Origin: Clostridia bacterium
GTDB lineage: Bacteria; Bacillota; Clostridia; Lachnospirales; CAG-274
Length of the DNA: 64,000 bases
Reading direction: 5' to 3'
NCBI GenBank assembly: GCA_030524425.1
Contig: JAUNGN010000003.1
Span: forward strand, 1-64,000
Shown piece after piece: positions 26,413 through 34,391 of this stretch. Both the position numbers and the translations under genes were made by a program. Position 1 is the stretch's first letter. Each line of letters opens with the position of its first letter. The notes beneath the pieces were generated by a model that did no database searches, had not been told where the DNA came from, and was given only the letters and a program-made list of their open reading frames with translations.

Positions 26413-27219
26413 ATGGACTACAGAGGAAAATTAAAGGATTGCAAAAGAGTTGTTGTTAAGGTTGGTACTACTTCTCTTACATATCCTAATGGAAAGTTCA
26501 ATTTAAAGAAAATAGATAACCTTTCAAAAATGCTTACGGACCTTACCAATAAGGGTATGGAGGTAGTGCTTGTTTCATCAGGCGCAATAGCTATCGGAGC
26601 ATCTAAACTGGGCCTTGCCGAAAGACCAAGGGATGTTATTGGAAAGCAGGCTGCTTCTGCTGTAGGTCAGGCATTATTAATGCAGATGTATGAAAAGTTT
26701 TTCAGTGAATATAATCAGAAGGTGGCACAAATTCTTTTGACTAAGCCTGTATTTGATGCTGAAATTAAAAGGAGAAATGCAAGCAATACAATAAACAGAT
26801 TGCTTGAAATGGGTGTTATCCCTATCGTAAATGAAAATGACACTATATCAACTGATGAGTTTAATGAATTTTCTGATAATGACACTCTATCATCTTATGT
26901 TGCGGGACTGATTAAGAGTGATTTACTTATTATACTTTCTGATATTGACGGTATGTATACTGCTGACCCAAATAAGAATGAAAATGCTGAAATTATAGAT
27001 ACCGTGCCTGAAATTACTGATGAAATTTATTCCCTTGCAGGAGGCTCAGCATCTGCCTTAGGTACAGGGGGTATGGTTACCAAGGTTAAGGCAGCAGATT
27101 ATTTGAGAAAGAAAAATGTAAGCATGGTAATTGCTTCAGGTGAAAATCCTGATGTTGTATATGATATTTTGGAAGGTAAAAAAATAGGTACGCTTTTTGT
27201 AGGTGGTAATATTGGTTAA
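26413..27219 (+). CDS. proB: Glutamate 5-kinase (short form, no PUA domain)
   Basis: This 268-residue enzyme makes glutamyl-5-phosphate, the first step of proline synthesis. The amino-acid kinase fold shows in VVVKVGTTSL, VLVSSGAIAIGASKL, NENDTISTDEF and LSDIDGMYTADP. It ends after the kinase domain; the C-terminal PUA domain found in the E. coli enzyme is missing, which is common in Clostridia. The next gene overlaps its end by about 8 bp. Confidence 0.93.
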   Translation: MDYRGKLKDCKRVVVKVGTTSLTYPNGKFNLKKIDNLSKMLTDLTNKGMEVVLVSSGAIAIGASKLGLAERPRDVIGKQAASAVGQALLMQMYEKFFSEYNQKVAQILLTKPVFDAEIKRRNASNTINRLLEMGVIPIVNENDTISTDEFNEFSDNDTLSSYVAGLIKSDLLIILSDIDGMYTADPNKNENAEIIDTVPEITDEIYSLAGGSASALGTGGMVTKVKAADYLRKKNVSMVIASGENPDVVYDILEGKKIGTLFVGGNIG

Positions 27220-27769
27220 AAAGGAAATCAGAAAAAGATTTAAAGAAATCAGAAAAAATCTCAGAGGCAATATAACCTCTGAGTTTTTTAAAACTGATTT
27301 ATATAAAAATGCCGGTACAATATTTTCTTTTGTAAGCTATGGTTCTGAAATTGGTACAGTTGAGCTTATAAATAAGGCATTAAGTGACGGTAAAATTGCA
27401 GCTGTTCCCTATATGACAGGAAAGCCTCACGAAATGGTTTTTATTAAAATAAAATCTATGGTAGAATTAAAGCCGAATAAAATAGGTATATTGGAGCCTG
27501 AATATAGGGCTGAAAGCATATTAAAATCAGATAAAAATACTGTTATTATAGTTCCCGGACTTGCATTTGACAAGGAATTTTACAGAATTGGCTACGGCGG
27601 TGGTTATTATGACAAGTATATTGATGAAAATGAATATATGCTGACTGTGGGAGTTTGCTTTGAGGAACAGATTACTGATTTAGTCCCGAGAGAGAATACG
27701 GACAGGGCTGTTGATATAATTGTAACCGATAAAATGATAAGGAGGAAACAGTATGAGAACATTAAATGA
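27212..27769 (+). CDS. 5-formyltetrahydrofolate cyclo-ligase
   Basis: This enzyme of about 185 residues converts 5-formyl-THF to 5,10-methenyl-THF with ATP. A TTG at 27212 with AGGTGG five bases ahead is the best start; a GTG at 27203 has no ribosome site. Family motifs are [12 protein letters not shown] at the start and the glycine-rich ATP-binding motif [12 protein letters not shown], preceded by VPGLAFD. It is embedded between proB and proA and overlaps both, an unusual place for a folate enzyme. Confidence 0.9.
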   Translation: MVKKEIRKRFKEIRKNLRGNITSEFFKTDLYKNAGTIFSFVSYGSEIGTVELINKALSDGKIAAVPYMTGKPHEMVFIKIKSMVELKPNKIGILEPEYRAESILKSDKNTVIIVPGLAFDKEFYRIGYGGGYYDKYIDENEYMLTVGVCFEEQITDLVPRENTDRAVDIIVTDKMIRRKQYENIK

Positions 27770-29000
27770 AATTGGCGAAAGTGCTAAAATTGCAAAAAGA
27801 GCATTGGCAAAGCTTACAACGGGAGAAAAAAATCAGCTTTTATTAAAGGCTGCCGATGCTTTAAAGGATAACTATGAGGAAATATTAAGGGCGAATGAAA
27901 TTGACCTTGAAAACGGCAAAAATGCAGGGCTTAAAGGCTCAATTATAGACAGACTTGCCTTAAACAGGGACAGAATTTATGCCATGGCTGACGGTCTTTA
28001 TCAAATTGCTAAATTACCTGACCCTATTGGCGAAATTATAAATATGAAAGAATTGCCTAACGGCTTAACCGTTGGACAAAAAAGAGTGCCTATGGGCGTT
28101 ATTGGTATTATTTACGAGGCAAGACCCAATGTTACATCTGATGCCTTTGGATTATGCTTAAAGGCAGGCAGTGCCGTAATATTAAGGGGCGGAAAGGAAG
28201 CCATAAATTCAAATAAGGCTGCAATTTCTGTTTTTAAAAAGGCAATCAGTGAAATGGGCATTGATGAAAATATTGTACAGCTTATTGAGGATACATCAAG
28301 GGAAACTGCTGCTCAAATGATGAAAATGAACGGTTATATCGATGTTCTTATTCCAAGAGGCGGTGCCGGCTTAATTCAGTCTGTTGTAAAAAATTCTACT
28401 GTGCCTGTAATTGAAACAGGTGTAGGTAATTGTCACGTTTTTGTTGATGAAAGTGCTGATATTGAAAAGGCTGTAAATATTATTGTCAATGCCAAGGCTC
28501 AAAGACCGGGGGTTTGTAATGCGGCTGAAACTTTGATTGTCCATAAAAATATTGCTGAGGAATTTTTGCCAAAAGCTATTAAGGCGTTGAGAGAAAAGAA
28601 CGTTGAAATCAGAGGTGACAAGGCTGTTAAGGCTATTGTTAATGATGTTGTTGACGCTTCAGATGAGGATTGGGCAACGGAATATCTTGATTATATTCTT
28701 GCCGTAAAGGTTGTTAATGACATTGACGAAGCTATTGAACATATTACAAAGTATTCAACAGGTCATTCAGAGTGTATTGTAAGTGAAAATTATACAAACA
28801 CACAGAGATTTTTGCAGGAAATAGATTCGGCTGCTGTTTATGTAAATGCCTCAACAAGATTTACTGACGGCAATGAATTTGGTTTTGGTGCTGAAATCGG
28901 TATAAGTACTCAAAAGCTTCACGCAAGAGGTCCTATGGGGTTAAGAGAGCTGACTACTACCAAGTATTTAATATATGGAAATGGACAGATAAGAGAATAA
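27753..29000 (+). CDS. proA: Glutamate-5-semialdehyde dehydrogenase
   Basis: This 415-residue NADPH-dependent enzyme reduces glutamyl-5-phosphate to glutamate semialdehyde, the second step of proline synthesis. Diagnostic segments are [32 protein letters not shown], the catalytic-cysteine region [15 protein letters not shown] and [17 protein letters not shown]. The start has AGGAGG upstream and overlaps the cyclo-ligase gene by 17 bp. Confidence 0.95.
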   Translation: MRTLNEIGESAKIAKRALAKLTTGEKNQLLLKAADALKDNYEEILRANEIDLENGKNAGLKGSIIDRLALNRDRIYAMADGLYQIAKLPDPIGEIINMKELPNGLTVGQKRVPMGVIGIIYEARPNVTSDAFGLCLKAGSAVILRGGKEAINSNKAAISVFKKAISEMGIDENIVQLIEDTSRETAAQMMKMNGYIDVLIPRGGAGLIQSVVKNSTVPVIETGVGNCHVFVDESADIEKAVNIIVNAKAQRPGVCNAAETLIVHKNIAEEFLPKAIKALREKNVEIRGDKAVKAIVNDVVDASDEDWATEYLDYILAVKVVNDIDEAIEHITKYSTGHSECIVSENYTNTQRFLQEIDSAAVYVNASTRFTDGNEFGFGAEIGISTQKLHARGPMGLRELTTTKYLIYGNGQIRE

Positions 29001-29001
29001 T

Positions 29002-29685
29002 ATGAAGTATGATGGTATTGTTGAAGGTAAATTTATAAGGCGTGATAACAGATTTATTGCACAGGTTGAAATCAACGGCAATGTTGAAATATGTCACGTT
29101 AAAAATACAGGCAGATGCAGGGAGCTTTTAACTGAAGGGGCAGAGGTTTATATAGAACCGAGTACAAATCCCGAAAGAAAGACCAAGTTTTCTCTTGTTA
29201 CCGTAAACAAAAAGGGTCGGCTTGTGAATATGGATTCACAGGCTCCCAATAAGGTTGTTGAGGAGGCAATAAAAGAGGGTTGGCTTTTTGACAATGTTAC
29301 TTATTGTAAAAGAGAATATACCTATGGCAATTCACGATTTGATTTTTATATTGAAAGAGGAGAGGAAAAAGCTTTTATTGAAGTTAAGGGTGTAACTCTT
29401 GAAAATGACAATGTTGTAAGTTTTCCCGATGCACCAAGTGAAAGGGCAGTAAAGCACCTTGATGAGCTTTATAATGCTGTAGGTCAGGGTTATGGGGCTT
29501 ATGTGATTTTTGTTGTACAAATGAGTGATGTGGACTATTTTGTGCCTAACAAAATAAATCATAAGGCTTTTGCCGATAAGCTTAAAGAAGTTAGGAGCAA
29601 AGGGGTTAATGTACTTGCATATGACTGCAATGTTACAAGAGATGAGCTTGTATTAAGGGATAATAAAGTTGAAGTAAGGCTTTAA
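29002..29685 (+). CDS. sfsA: SfsA family protein
   Basis: This 227-residue protein matches SfsA, first described as a sugar-fermentation stimulation protein. Recognisable parts are an OB-like start (EGKFIRRDNRFIAQVEING), CHVKNTGRC, and the nuclease-like core FYIERGEEKAFIEVKGVTL and FPDAPSERAVKHL, with the acidic/lysine pattern of PD-(D/E)XK enzymes. The biochemical role is not settled. It lies one base after proA. Confidence 0.92.
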   Translation: MKYDGIVEGKFIRRDNRFIAQVEINGNVEICHVKNTGRCRELLTEGAEVYIEPSTNPERKTKFSLVTVNKKGRLVNMDSQAPNKVVEEAIKEGWLFDNVTYCKREYTYGNSRFDFYIERGEEKAFIEVKGVTLENDNVVSFPDAPSERAVKHLDELYNAVGQGYGAYVIFVVQMSDVDYFVPNKINHKAFADKLKEVRSKGVNVLAYDCNVTRDELVLRDNKVEVRL

Positions 29686-29693
29686 TAAATAAA

Positions 29694-29727
29694 AAACGTG
29701 TAAATCATTAAAGGTTTACACGTTTTA
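29694..29727. terminator. Terminator hairpin after sfsA (first copy of a 33-bp repeat)
   Basis: AAACGTGTAAA and TTTACACGTTT form an 11-bp stem. The whole hairpin is repeated with one base change in the loop at 29964-29996, where it also holds the 3' end of thiM. Confidence 0.85.
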
Positions 29728-29901
29728 GGCTGTCGAAAAAGTCGACAGCCTTGAAAGAAATGCTTGCATTTCTTTCAGAATACTAAGGTAGGAACTACCA
29801 AGTTTTCTGCACTTTTGATGTTAAAACATCAAAAGCACAGAAAAGTTCCTGTCCTCGGTCGGGCAAAGCTCGACCTGCGGATTAAAGTCTGCGACGCTTT
29901 T
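29728..29901. repeat. Tandem hairpin cassette between two copies of a terminator repeat
   Basis: Successive inverted repeats fill this gene-free interval: a 9-bp stem GGCTGTCGA/TCGACAGCC (29728-29750); a 12-bp stem TGAAAGAAATGC/GCATTTCTTTCA (29752-29777); a long stem of 18 pairs in 20 (29803-29844), clamped outside by GGAAC/GTTCC; an 8-bp stem GGTCGGGC/GCTCGACC (29857-29875); and a weak stem ending in CGCTTTTTT. No protein frame is present. The arrangement looks like a small mobile or structured-RNA repeat; its nature is unknown. Confidence 0.7.
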
Positions 29902-29963
29902 TTGAATTTTCAGTATTACAGAAATTAAAATTTTTGGTAAAAAATTAGTTTTTTGACAATCTG

Positions 29964-29998
29964 AAACGTGTAAATTATTAAAGGTTTACACGTTTTTT
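29964..29998. terminator. Bidirectional terminator of thiM (second copy of the 33-bp repeat)
   Basis: AAACGTGTAAA and TTTACACGTTT pair across a 10-base loop, with T runs on both sides depending on strand. The last thiM codons and its stop lie in the right arm. It is the likely original shared terminator of convergent sfsA and thiM. Confidence 0.85.
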
Positions 29999-30804
29999 AT
30001 TTTAGCATATTTACTCATTTTTTCTGCTGTCATTGTACTGACCATATCAAGCAGGCTTATTTTAAAACTGCCTGTGCCCTTGCTGTTATCAGCAAGGGCA
30101 CCTGCAATACCAAGAAGTGCCGCAGCCATAATACCTGATTTAATTGGTTCGGCAACGGAAAGCATAGTTCCCGTAAGTACATTTAAAATACAGCCTGTGC
30201 CTGTTATAAGGCTCATTAATTCACAGCCGTTTTCTACGGTATAGGCAGTATTTCCGTCAGTTATAATATCTATTTTTCCACTGGCAATTACTACTGTTTT
30301 ATATTTTTTGGCAAGTTTTTTTGAAATTAATACATTTTCTGCAATATTCTCATTTGTTGTTGCATCTGCCTTTGTTACATCTATACCCTTTCCATGACTC
30401 TCAATATGGCTTATAGCTTTAATTTCTGACATATTTCCCTTTATAACTGAAGGCTTAAAATTATTAAGAAGTTCATTTACGTAATTAAATCTGAGCTTTG
30501 AGCAGTTTACGCCCACAATATCAATTATCCATGGTATATTAAGTTCATGGGCTTTTTTGGCTGAAAGCCTTATAGATTTAAGCCTTGCATCTGTAATATT
30601 GCCTATGTTGACAGCCAGTGCATCTGCTCTTGAGGTTATTTCTTCAACCTCAAGAGGGTGTTCAGCCATTATAGGCTTTGCTCCGGCAGCAAGCACAAAG
30701 TTTGCACAGTCGTTAATTGATATGGGATTGGTTATACAGTGTATAAGAGGTGAAGCAGAAAGTATACTGTTTTGCACAGATTTAAAATCATTTATACTAA
30801 ACAT
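29986..30804 (-). CDS. thiM: Hydroxyethylthiazole kinase
   Basis: This 272-residue enzyme phosphorylates 4-methyl-5-(2-hydroxyethyl)thiazole, a thiamine salvage step. Family features are PLIHCITNPISINDCAN near the start, GNMSEIKAI, and the nucleotide-binding stretch LITGTGCILNVLTGTML containing the catalytic cysteine. It follows thiW by 37 bases on the minus strand with AGAGG ahead of the start, consistent with an uptake-salvage operon. No TPP riboswitch was found upstream of this operon. Confidence 0.93.
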   Translation of the reverse strand: MFSINDFKSVQNSILSASPLIHCITNPISINDCANFVLAAGAKPIMAEHPLEVEEITSRADALAVNIGNITDARLKSIRLSAKKAHELNIPWIIDIVGVNCSKLRFNYVNELLNNFKPSVIKGNMSEIKAISHIESHGKGIDVTKADATTNENIAENVLISKKLAKKYKTVVIASGKIDIITDGNTAYTVENGCELMSLITGTGCILNVLTGTMLSVAEPIKSGIMAAALLGIAGALADNSKGTGSFKISLLDMVSTMTAEKMSKYAKIKNV

Positions 30805-30841
30805 TTATTAATCCTCTTTCTTTGCAAAATGCAAAAAGTAT

Positions 30842-31549
30842 TTATTTCTTATAATATATAATACCTATAATAACAAAAAGAGCACATAGAGCATAAGGTA
30901 TAAAAAGCCAAAAACCTGTAAGTCCAAGAAGTGATTTAATTATTACAAGAGATACAATGTATAAAATTATACCTATAAAGCCAATACCTATAGCATCATC
31001 TTTCTTTGTTATTTCTGTAGTAGTGATTTCATTTCCCAGGCTTTGCTGGAATTTCTGCAAAAGCTTGGTCTTAACAAGCTTTTTAAGGAAAAGAAAGGCA
31101 AAGCTTCCGCCTATAAGTGTGCCTAAAACAAAGGAAGGCACATAGAAAAACCAGGTAAGGTGATTATAAGCGCCATTTGTGTTCCATAACAGTTTCATAA
31201 CAGGATATGAAATTACAGAGCCTATAAGACCTGTGCCTATGATTTCACCTATAACTGCAAAAATTATTCTGCCCTTTGACAGTCTGTAGAGTATTCCTGA
31301 CAATAAAGCGCCAAATACTGCACCTGTAAGGGCAAGAGGGGGTATTCCCATAATGCACATTCTTATAATGCCTATAAGCAGGGCACATATAAAGGCATAA
31401 ACCGGTCCAAGCATTACGGCACATATTATATTTATAAAATGAGCCATGGGACACATACCCTCAACTCTGAGTATTGGCGATATTACTACACCTATTGCAA
31501 TAATCATAGCCATAAAAACCATTTTTAAAAGCTTTGTATTCTTTGACAT
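30842..31549 (-). CDS. thiW: ECF transporter S component ThiW (thiazole uptake)
   Basis: This 235-residue protein has about six membrane helices. The first part (RVEGMCPMAHFINIICAVML) is the conserved start of ThiW, the substrate-binding S component that imports the thiazole precursor of thiamine through a shared ECF energising module. An extra C-terminal hydrophobic segment of about 60 residues follows a charged linker (about 165-185), longer than the usual 160-180 residues of ThiW. The thiM neighbour supports the thiazole substrate. Confidence 0.88.
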   Translation of the reverse strand: MSKNTKLLKMVFMAMIIAIGVVISPILRVEGMCPMAHFINIICAVMLGPVYAFICALLIGIIRMCIMGIPPLALTGAVFGALLSGILYRLSKGRIIFAVIGEIIGTGLIGSVISYPVMKLLWNTNGAYNHLTWFFYVPSFVLGTLIGGSFAFLFLKKLVKTKLLQKFQQSLGNEITTTEITKKDDAIGIGFIGIILYIVSLVIIKSLLGLTGFWLFIPYALCALFVIIGIIYYKK

Positions 31550-31566
31550 AAATAAAACCTCTGTTT

Positions 31567-31845
31567 TTAAAATCTAAGTGATGAAATAAACTGCTCGTAA
31601 GCATCTGACCATTCCTCAATAGGAAATGTTGCGCCGCCGTTAGTGCTTTTAAGCAGGTTGTTCCAAAGAGTTTCGTTTAATGCAAGCAAGTCACCCATAG
31701 ATATATTACAGCCATATTCTGATGCAATATTGCAAAAGTCCTCCATTGGTTCCTTTGCATTTTCTGTAGCAAGGAGCTTTGTCTTTAGATTACTGTCCGC
31801 TAATGCCATTTTCAAAAGCCTGTCCAATTCTTCGTTTATTGTCAT
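31567..31845 (-). CDS. Small Nif11-like protein
   Basis: This 92-residue protein starts at the ATG with AAGGAGTG just upstream on the minus strand. The N-terminal part (LDRLLKMALADSNLKTKL, then EPMEDFCNIASEYGCNISMG) has the pattern of the Nif11-like domain used in some peptide-maturation leader sequences and in stand-alone small proteins. A possible Gly-Gly (NGGATF) follows, but no maturation enzyme is nearby. It is the first gene of the thiW-thiM transcript. The similarity is judged by eye and the role is unknown. Confidence 0.6.
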   Translation of the reverse strand: MTINEELDRLLKMALADSNLKTKLLATENAKEPMEDFCNIASEYGCNISMGDLLALNETLWNNLLKSTNGGATFPIEEWSDAYEQFISSLRF

Positions 31846-31919
31846 ATTTATCACTCCTTATAAAATGTAAATTTTAAAATAAGTATACTCCTTAATTGTA
31901 AAATTTGCAATAAAAAAAT

Positions 31920-31946
31920 GGTACAGAGAATAAATTTCCCTGTACC
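31920..31946 (-). terminator. Terminator after the anti-sigma gene
   Basis: GGTACAG and CTGTACC form the closing 7-bp stem, and on the minus strand the hairpin is followed by ATTTTTTT. It ends the sigma/anti-sigma transcript. Confidence 0.85.
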
Positions 31947-31954
31947 GAAAAATT

Positions 31955-32725
31955 TTATCTTACATCAATTACCTGTTTAGCCATTTCAATAAATTCTGTT
32001 TTATCAATTTCTTCTCCCATATCCATAAGGTTATAGGTAATACCGTCTTCACTCCAGCTAAGTGACTGAGTATTTTTTTCTTCTATTTTATCTGAACCGT
32101 AGCCAATCATTAACTTACCGCTTTCTTCGAGTTTTTTATCCTCATCTGTTTTAACATAGTCAGGCGGTACGGCTTTGTAAGCACAGCTGCTGTAGTAGAG
32201 TGTAATACCGTTATAGGATATTTGTTCATAATTTTCATCGAGCTCTAAGCCTGTAAATGCAGGCTGAGCAGATAATGTAAGTATGGCGTCCTTATTATCT
32301 GTTTCATACCAGAAAGAAATATCCTTATAGTCATTAATTACATTTCCCTTTTCGTCCATATTCTGAGAATTACCCGGATTGGCAAATTTAAATTTGTGAC
32401 TTCCGAGGGTTTCCGTATATTTTGGTGAGAAATCAACTATATTCTCGATCTCTTCAAGGGCAGGGAAGTGATTAATATCATCCAGTCTTGATGAGCTTGA
32501 GCGTGTGGATACAATTTTACCTGCACCGATTACTCCTGTTGCAAGTATAGCTGTTAATGCCAATGTTGCAATTAATAGCTTTGGTGTAAATCTAAATTTC
32601 TTCATATCATTATTCTCCTTTTTCCCCAACTCGGTTTTAATTGTATTAAGGAGGTTTTCGGGAAGCTGTACATTTTCAGCTTTTACCGACAAAGCCTTTT
32701 TTATTTCATTGTCCAAATTATTCAT
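31955..32725 (-). CDS. Membrane-anchored anti-sigma-like protein
   Basis: This 256-residue protein has a short cytoplasmic N-terminus (about 1-48), one membrane helix (PKLLIATLALTAILATGVIG, about 48-67) and an external domain of about 185 residues with the DUF4367-like look (FKFANPGN, YNGITLYYSS, LSWSEDGITYNLMD). It overlaps the ECF sigma gene by 4 bp. Such single-span partners hold the sigma factor at the membrane and release it on signal. The signal is not known. Confidence 0.85.
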   Translation of the reverse strand: MNNLDNEIKKALSVKAENVQLPENLLNTIKTELGKKENNDMKKFRFTPKLLIATLALTAILATGVIGAGKIVSTRSSSSRLDDINHFPALEEIENIVDFSPKYTETLGSHKFKFANPGNSQNMDEKGNVINDYKDISFWYETDNKDAILTLSAQPAFTGLELDENYEQISYNGITLYYSSCAYKAVPPDYVKTDEDKKLEESGKLMIGYGSDKIEEKNTQSLSWSEDGITYNLMDMGEEIDKTEFIEMAKQVIDVR

Positions 32726-33252
32726 TGCAATACCTCCTTATTCAGTGATTTTTTTAATTTACTTTTGGCTGTAAAAAGTCTGGATTTAACTGTACCTTCC
32801 AAACAGCCCATTGTTTTGGAAATTTCCTTGATTGACATTTCGTTGAAATAAAATAATATTATGGTCGTTTTAAGCTTTTCGTTAAGCTTATTTATTTCCT
32901 CGTAAAGCAGGTCATATTTATTATCTTTGAAATACTCATCACAAGCTGATGTGTTTATTTTGTCGGCTATTTCATCAACTAATATGCAGTATGTATCATT
33001 TTTGGCGTGTTTCCATGCTATACGGGTCAATATTTTATAAAACCATGGTTTAAAGGAGTTTTGGTTTTTTAGTGTTTTAATGGCTTTAATGCTTTGTACA
33101 AATGCCTCTTGTGTAACATCCTCTGCCGTGTAGCTGTTGGAGGTTATGAGATAGGCTGTTCTGTATGCCTGTTTGACATACTTTGTATAAAGCTCATTAA
33201 TTCCGCTTTCGTCGCCCTTTTTTATTTTCTCTATTATTTCATAATCTTCCAT
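32722..33252 (-). CDS. ECF-family RNA polymerase sigma factor
   Basis: This 176-residue protein has sigma region 2 (ELYTKYVKQAYRTAYLIT, AEDVTQEAFVQSIKAI) and region 4 (EMSIKEISKTMGCLEGTVKS) with the usual linker, as in extracytoplasmic-function sigma factors. The downstream overlapping gene is its likely anti-sigma. A self-type promoter (TGAACC-17-CTCTTA) sits about 37-65 bases upstream of the start, suggesting autoregulation. Strong AAGGAG precedes the ATG. Confidence 0.93.
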   Translation of the reverse strand: MEDYEIIEKIKKGDESGINELYTKYVKQAYRTAYLITSNSYTAEDVTQEAFVQSIKAIKTLKNQNSFKPWFYKILTRIAWKHAKNDTYCILVDEIADKINTSACDEYFKDNKYDLLYEEINKLNEKLKTTIILFYFNEMSIKEISKTMGCLEGTVKSRLFTAKSKLKKSLNKEVLQ

Positions 33253-33288
33253 AATCTCAACTCCTTGCTTTTTAGATGCATCTACTTA

Positions 33289-33317
33289 TAAGAGGCAGAA
33301 AAATGTGAAAAGGTTCA
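33289..33317 (-). promoter_or_regulatory. Candidate ECF-sigma autoregulatory promoter
   Basis: On the minus strand TGAACC (33317-33312) and CTCTTA (33294-33289) are 17 bp apart, resembling the AAC-type -35 and CGTC-like -10 elements of ECF promoters in Firmicutes. Confidence 0.5.
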
Positions 33318-33350
33318 AATTATTTTAACATATTTTTATAAAAAAACAAA

Positions 33351-33414
33351 TGTAAAGTAAACTTGACATTTGTTTTTTGCTATGTTATACTATTAATGTA
33401 AAGTTAACTTTACA
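33351..33414 (+). promoter_or_regulatory. Promoter with two XRE operator copies
   Basis: TTGACA (33363-33368) and TATACT (33386-33391) have a 17-bp spacer. A perfect 18-bp palindrome TGTAAAGTTAACTTTACA lies at 33397-33414, just after the -10, and a two-mismatch copy TGTAAAGTAAACTTGACA at 33351-33368 covers the -35 box. The layout is classic for autorepression by the XRE protein encoded next. Confidence 0.8.
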
Positions 33415-33429
33415 AAAAGGGGGCATGAC

Positions 33430-33627
33430 ATGAAAACAAAGATTCAGGAATTAAGAAAGGAAAGAGGATTGTCACAGGAAACATTGGCAGGTGAGTTGGG
33501 AGTAACGAGGCAAACGGTAATTTCTCTTGAAAAGGAGAAATATGTTGCATCATTGGAACTGGCTTTTAAAATATCTAAGTTTTTTGGAAAAAGTATTGAG
33601 GAGGTTTTTATATATGAAGAGGAATAA
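33430..33627 (+). CDS. Small XRE-family regulator
   Basis: This 65-residue protein is a single helix-turn-helix domain (KIQELRKERGLSQETLAGEL, GVTRQTVISLEKEKYVAS, LAFKISKFFGKSIEEVF), the compact XRE type common in Firmicutes. Two dyad operators flank its promoter. It overlaps the next membrane-protein gene by 14 bp, forming a regulator plus membrane protein pair. Confidence 0.93.
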   Translation: MKTKIQELRKERGLSQETLAGELGVTRQTVISLEKEKYVASLELAFKISKFFGKSIEEVFIYEEE

Positions 33628-34090
33628 AGTTATAAAATTATTAACAGGAAGAGCAGAGCTTAGAGAGCAGCTGATATTTAAGAACCGGGTATGTGTAGTA
33701 TTGATTGTAATGGGTATATTCTTTTATATGCTGAAATTTTTTGATGCAGCAGAATTTAACGGGCTTATAGGAAAGGGAGAATATATATATAATGGTGCTG
33801 CAAGCTGCTTTATTATAATAGGAATTGTCAGAATTTTAAGAAATTTCAGGCTTTTAAAAAATGAGGATTTATTAAAACGCTATGAAATAGCAATTAATGA
33901 CGAAAGGAATATTAATATACAGAAATGTGCTCTTAGCAATGCCGTAATTGCATATACATGGCTTGGATTTTTAGCAGGACTTGCAGCAGCACCGTTTAAT
34001 GAAGCAGTAGCCTGTACAATATTATATTCTATATGCTCTTTGCTTATTATATATATGATGTTTAGTTTTATTTTCAACAAAACTATGTAA
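33614..34090 (+). CDS. Small membrane protein paired with XRE regulator
   Basis: Starting at the ATG at 33614 behind GAGGAGG gives 158 residues. Four hydrophobic helices are seen (VCVVLIVMGIFFYML, CFIIIGIVRIL, AVIAYTWLGFLAGLAAA, ILYSICSLLIIYMMF) in two pairs, separated by a charged segment. Such proteins regularly follow small XRE regulators of this type, but their function is unknown. Confidence 0.8.
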   Translation: MKRNKVIKLLTGRAELREQLIFKNRVCVVLIVMGIFFYMLKFFDAAEFNGLIGKGEYIYNGAASCFIIIGIVRILRNFRLLKNEDLLKRYEIAINDERNINIQKCALSNAVIAYTWLGFLAGLAAAPFNEAVACTILYSICSLLIIYMMFSFIFNKTM

Positions 34091-34140
34091 AAAATATTGA
34101 CAAAACTACTTAATTTTTATATAATTACAAATAGTGTGAA

Positions 34141-34373
34141 AACGGAGAGATAAGTAAATATAAGCTTAAGCTAAAGAGAGAATACGGTTGGTGAAAGTAT
34201 TTGCAAGGCTTATGTTGAAGCTACTCTTAGAGCTTTGCTCCTGTGTATGTTAATAGCATATCGTTTAATCTGCGTTAAGGATTTAATGAGATACATAAGT
34301 TAAGACTTGTGTAAATCAGGGTGGTACCGTGAAATAATTTCGCCCCTGTAGCTTTGACTATAGGGGCTTTTTT
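34141..34373 (+). promoter_or_regulatory. Alanine T-box leader of alaS
   Basis: The leader begins with an AG-rich segment (GGAGAGATAAGTA), has a long stem I region, and the diagnostic T-box GGGTGGTACCGTGAAA near 34319-34334. The UGGU of the T-box would pair with the ACCA end of uncharged tRNA-Ala. The terminator arm GCCCCTGTAG/CTATAGGGGC (34342-34367) is followed by six T. Alanine specificity is inferred from the downstream gene; the specifier codon was not assigned. Confidence 0.93.
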
Positions 34374-34391
34374 ATTAGGAGGAAAAGAAAA

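Noticed and set aside
29728-29901. CRISPR array or tRNA-like gene in the hairpin cassette
   Set aside because: The stems differ from each other, there are no regularly spaced repeats or spacers, and no cloverleaf can be drawn.
31846-31955. TPP riboswitch before the thiW-thiM operon
   Set aside because: None of the THI-box sequence elements is present; only a ribosome site and an AT-rich spacer are seen.
33527-33613. Extended N-terminus of the membrane protein next to the XRE gene
   Set aside because: The upstream start at 33527 lies deep in the XRE gene; ATG 33614 has a fitting GAGGAGG site and gives a normal N-terminus.
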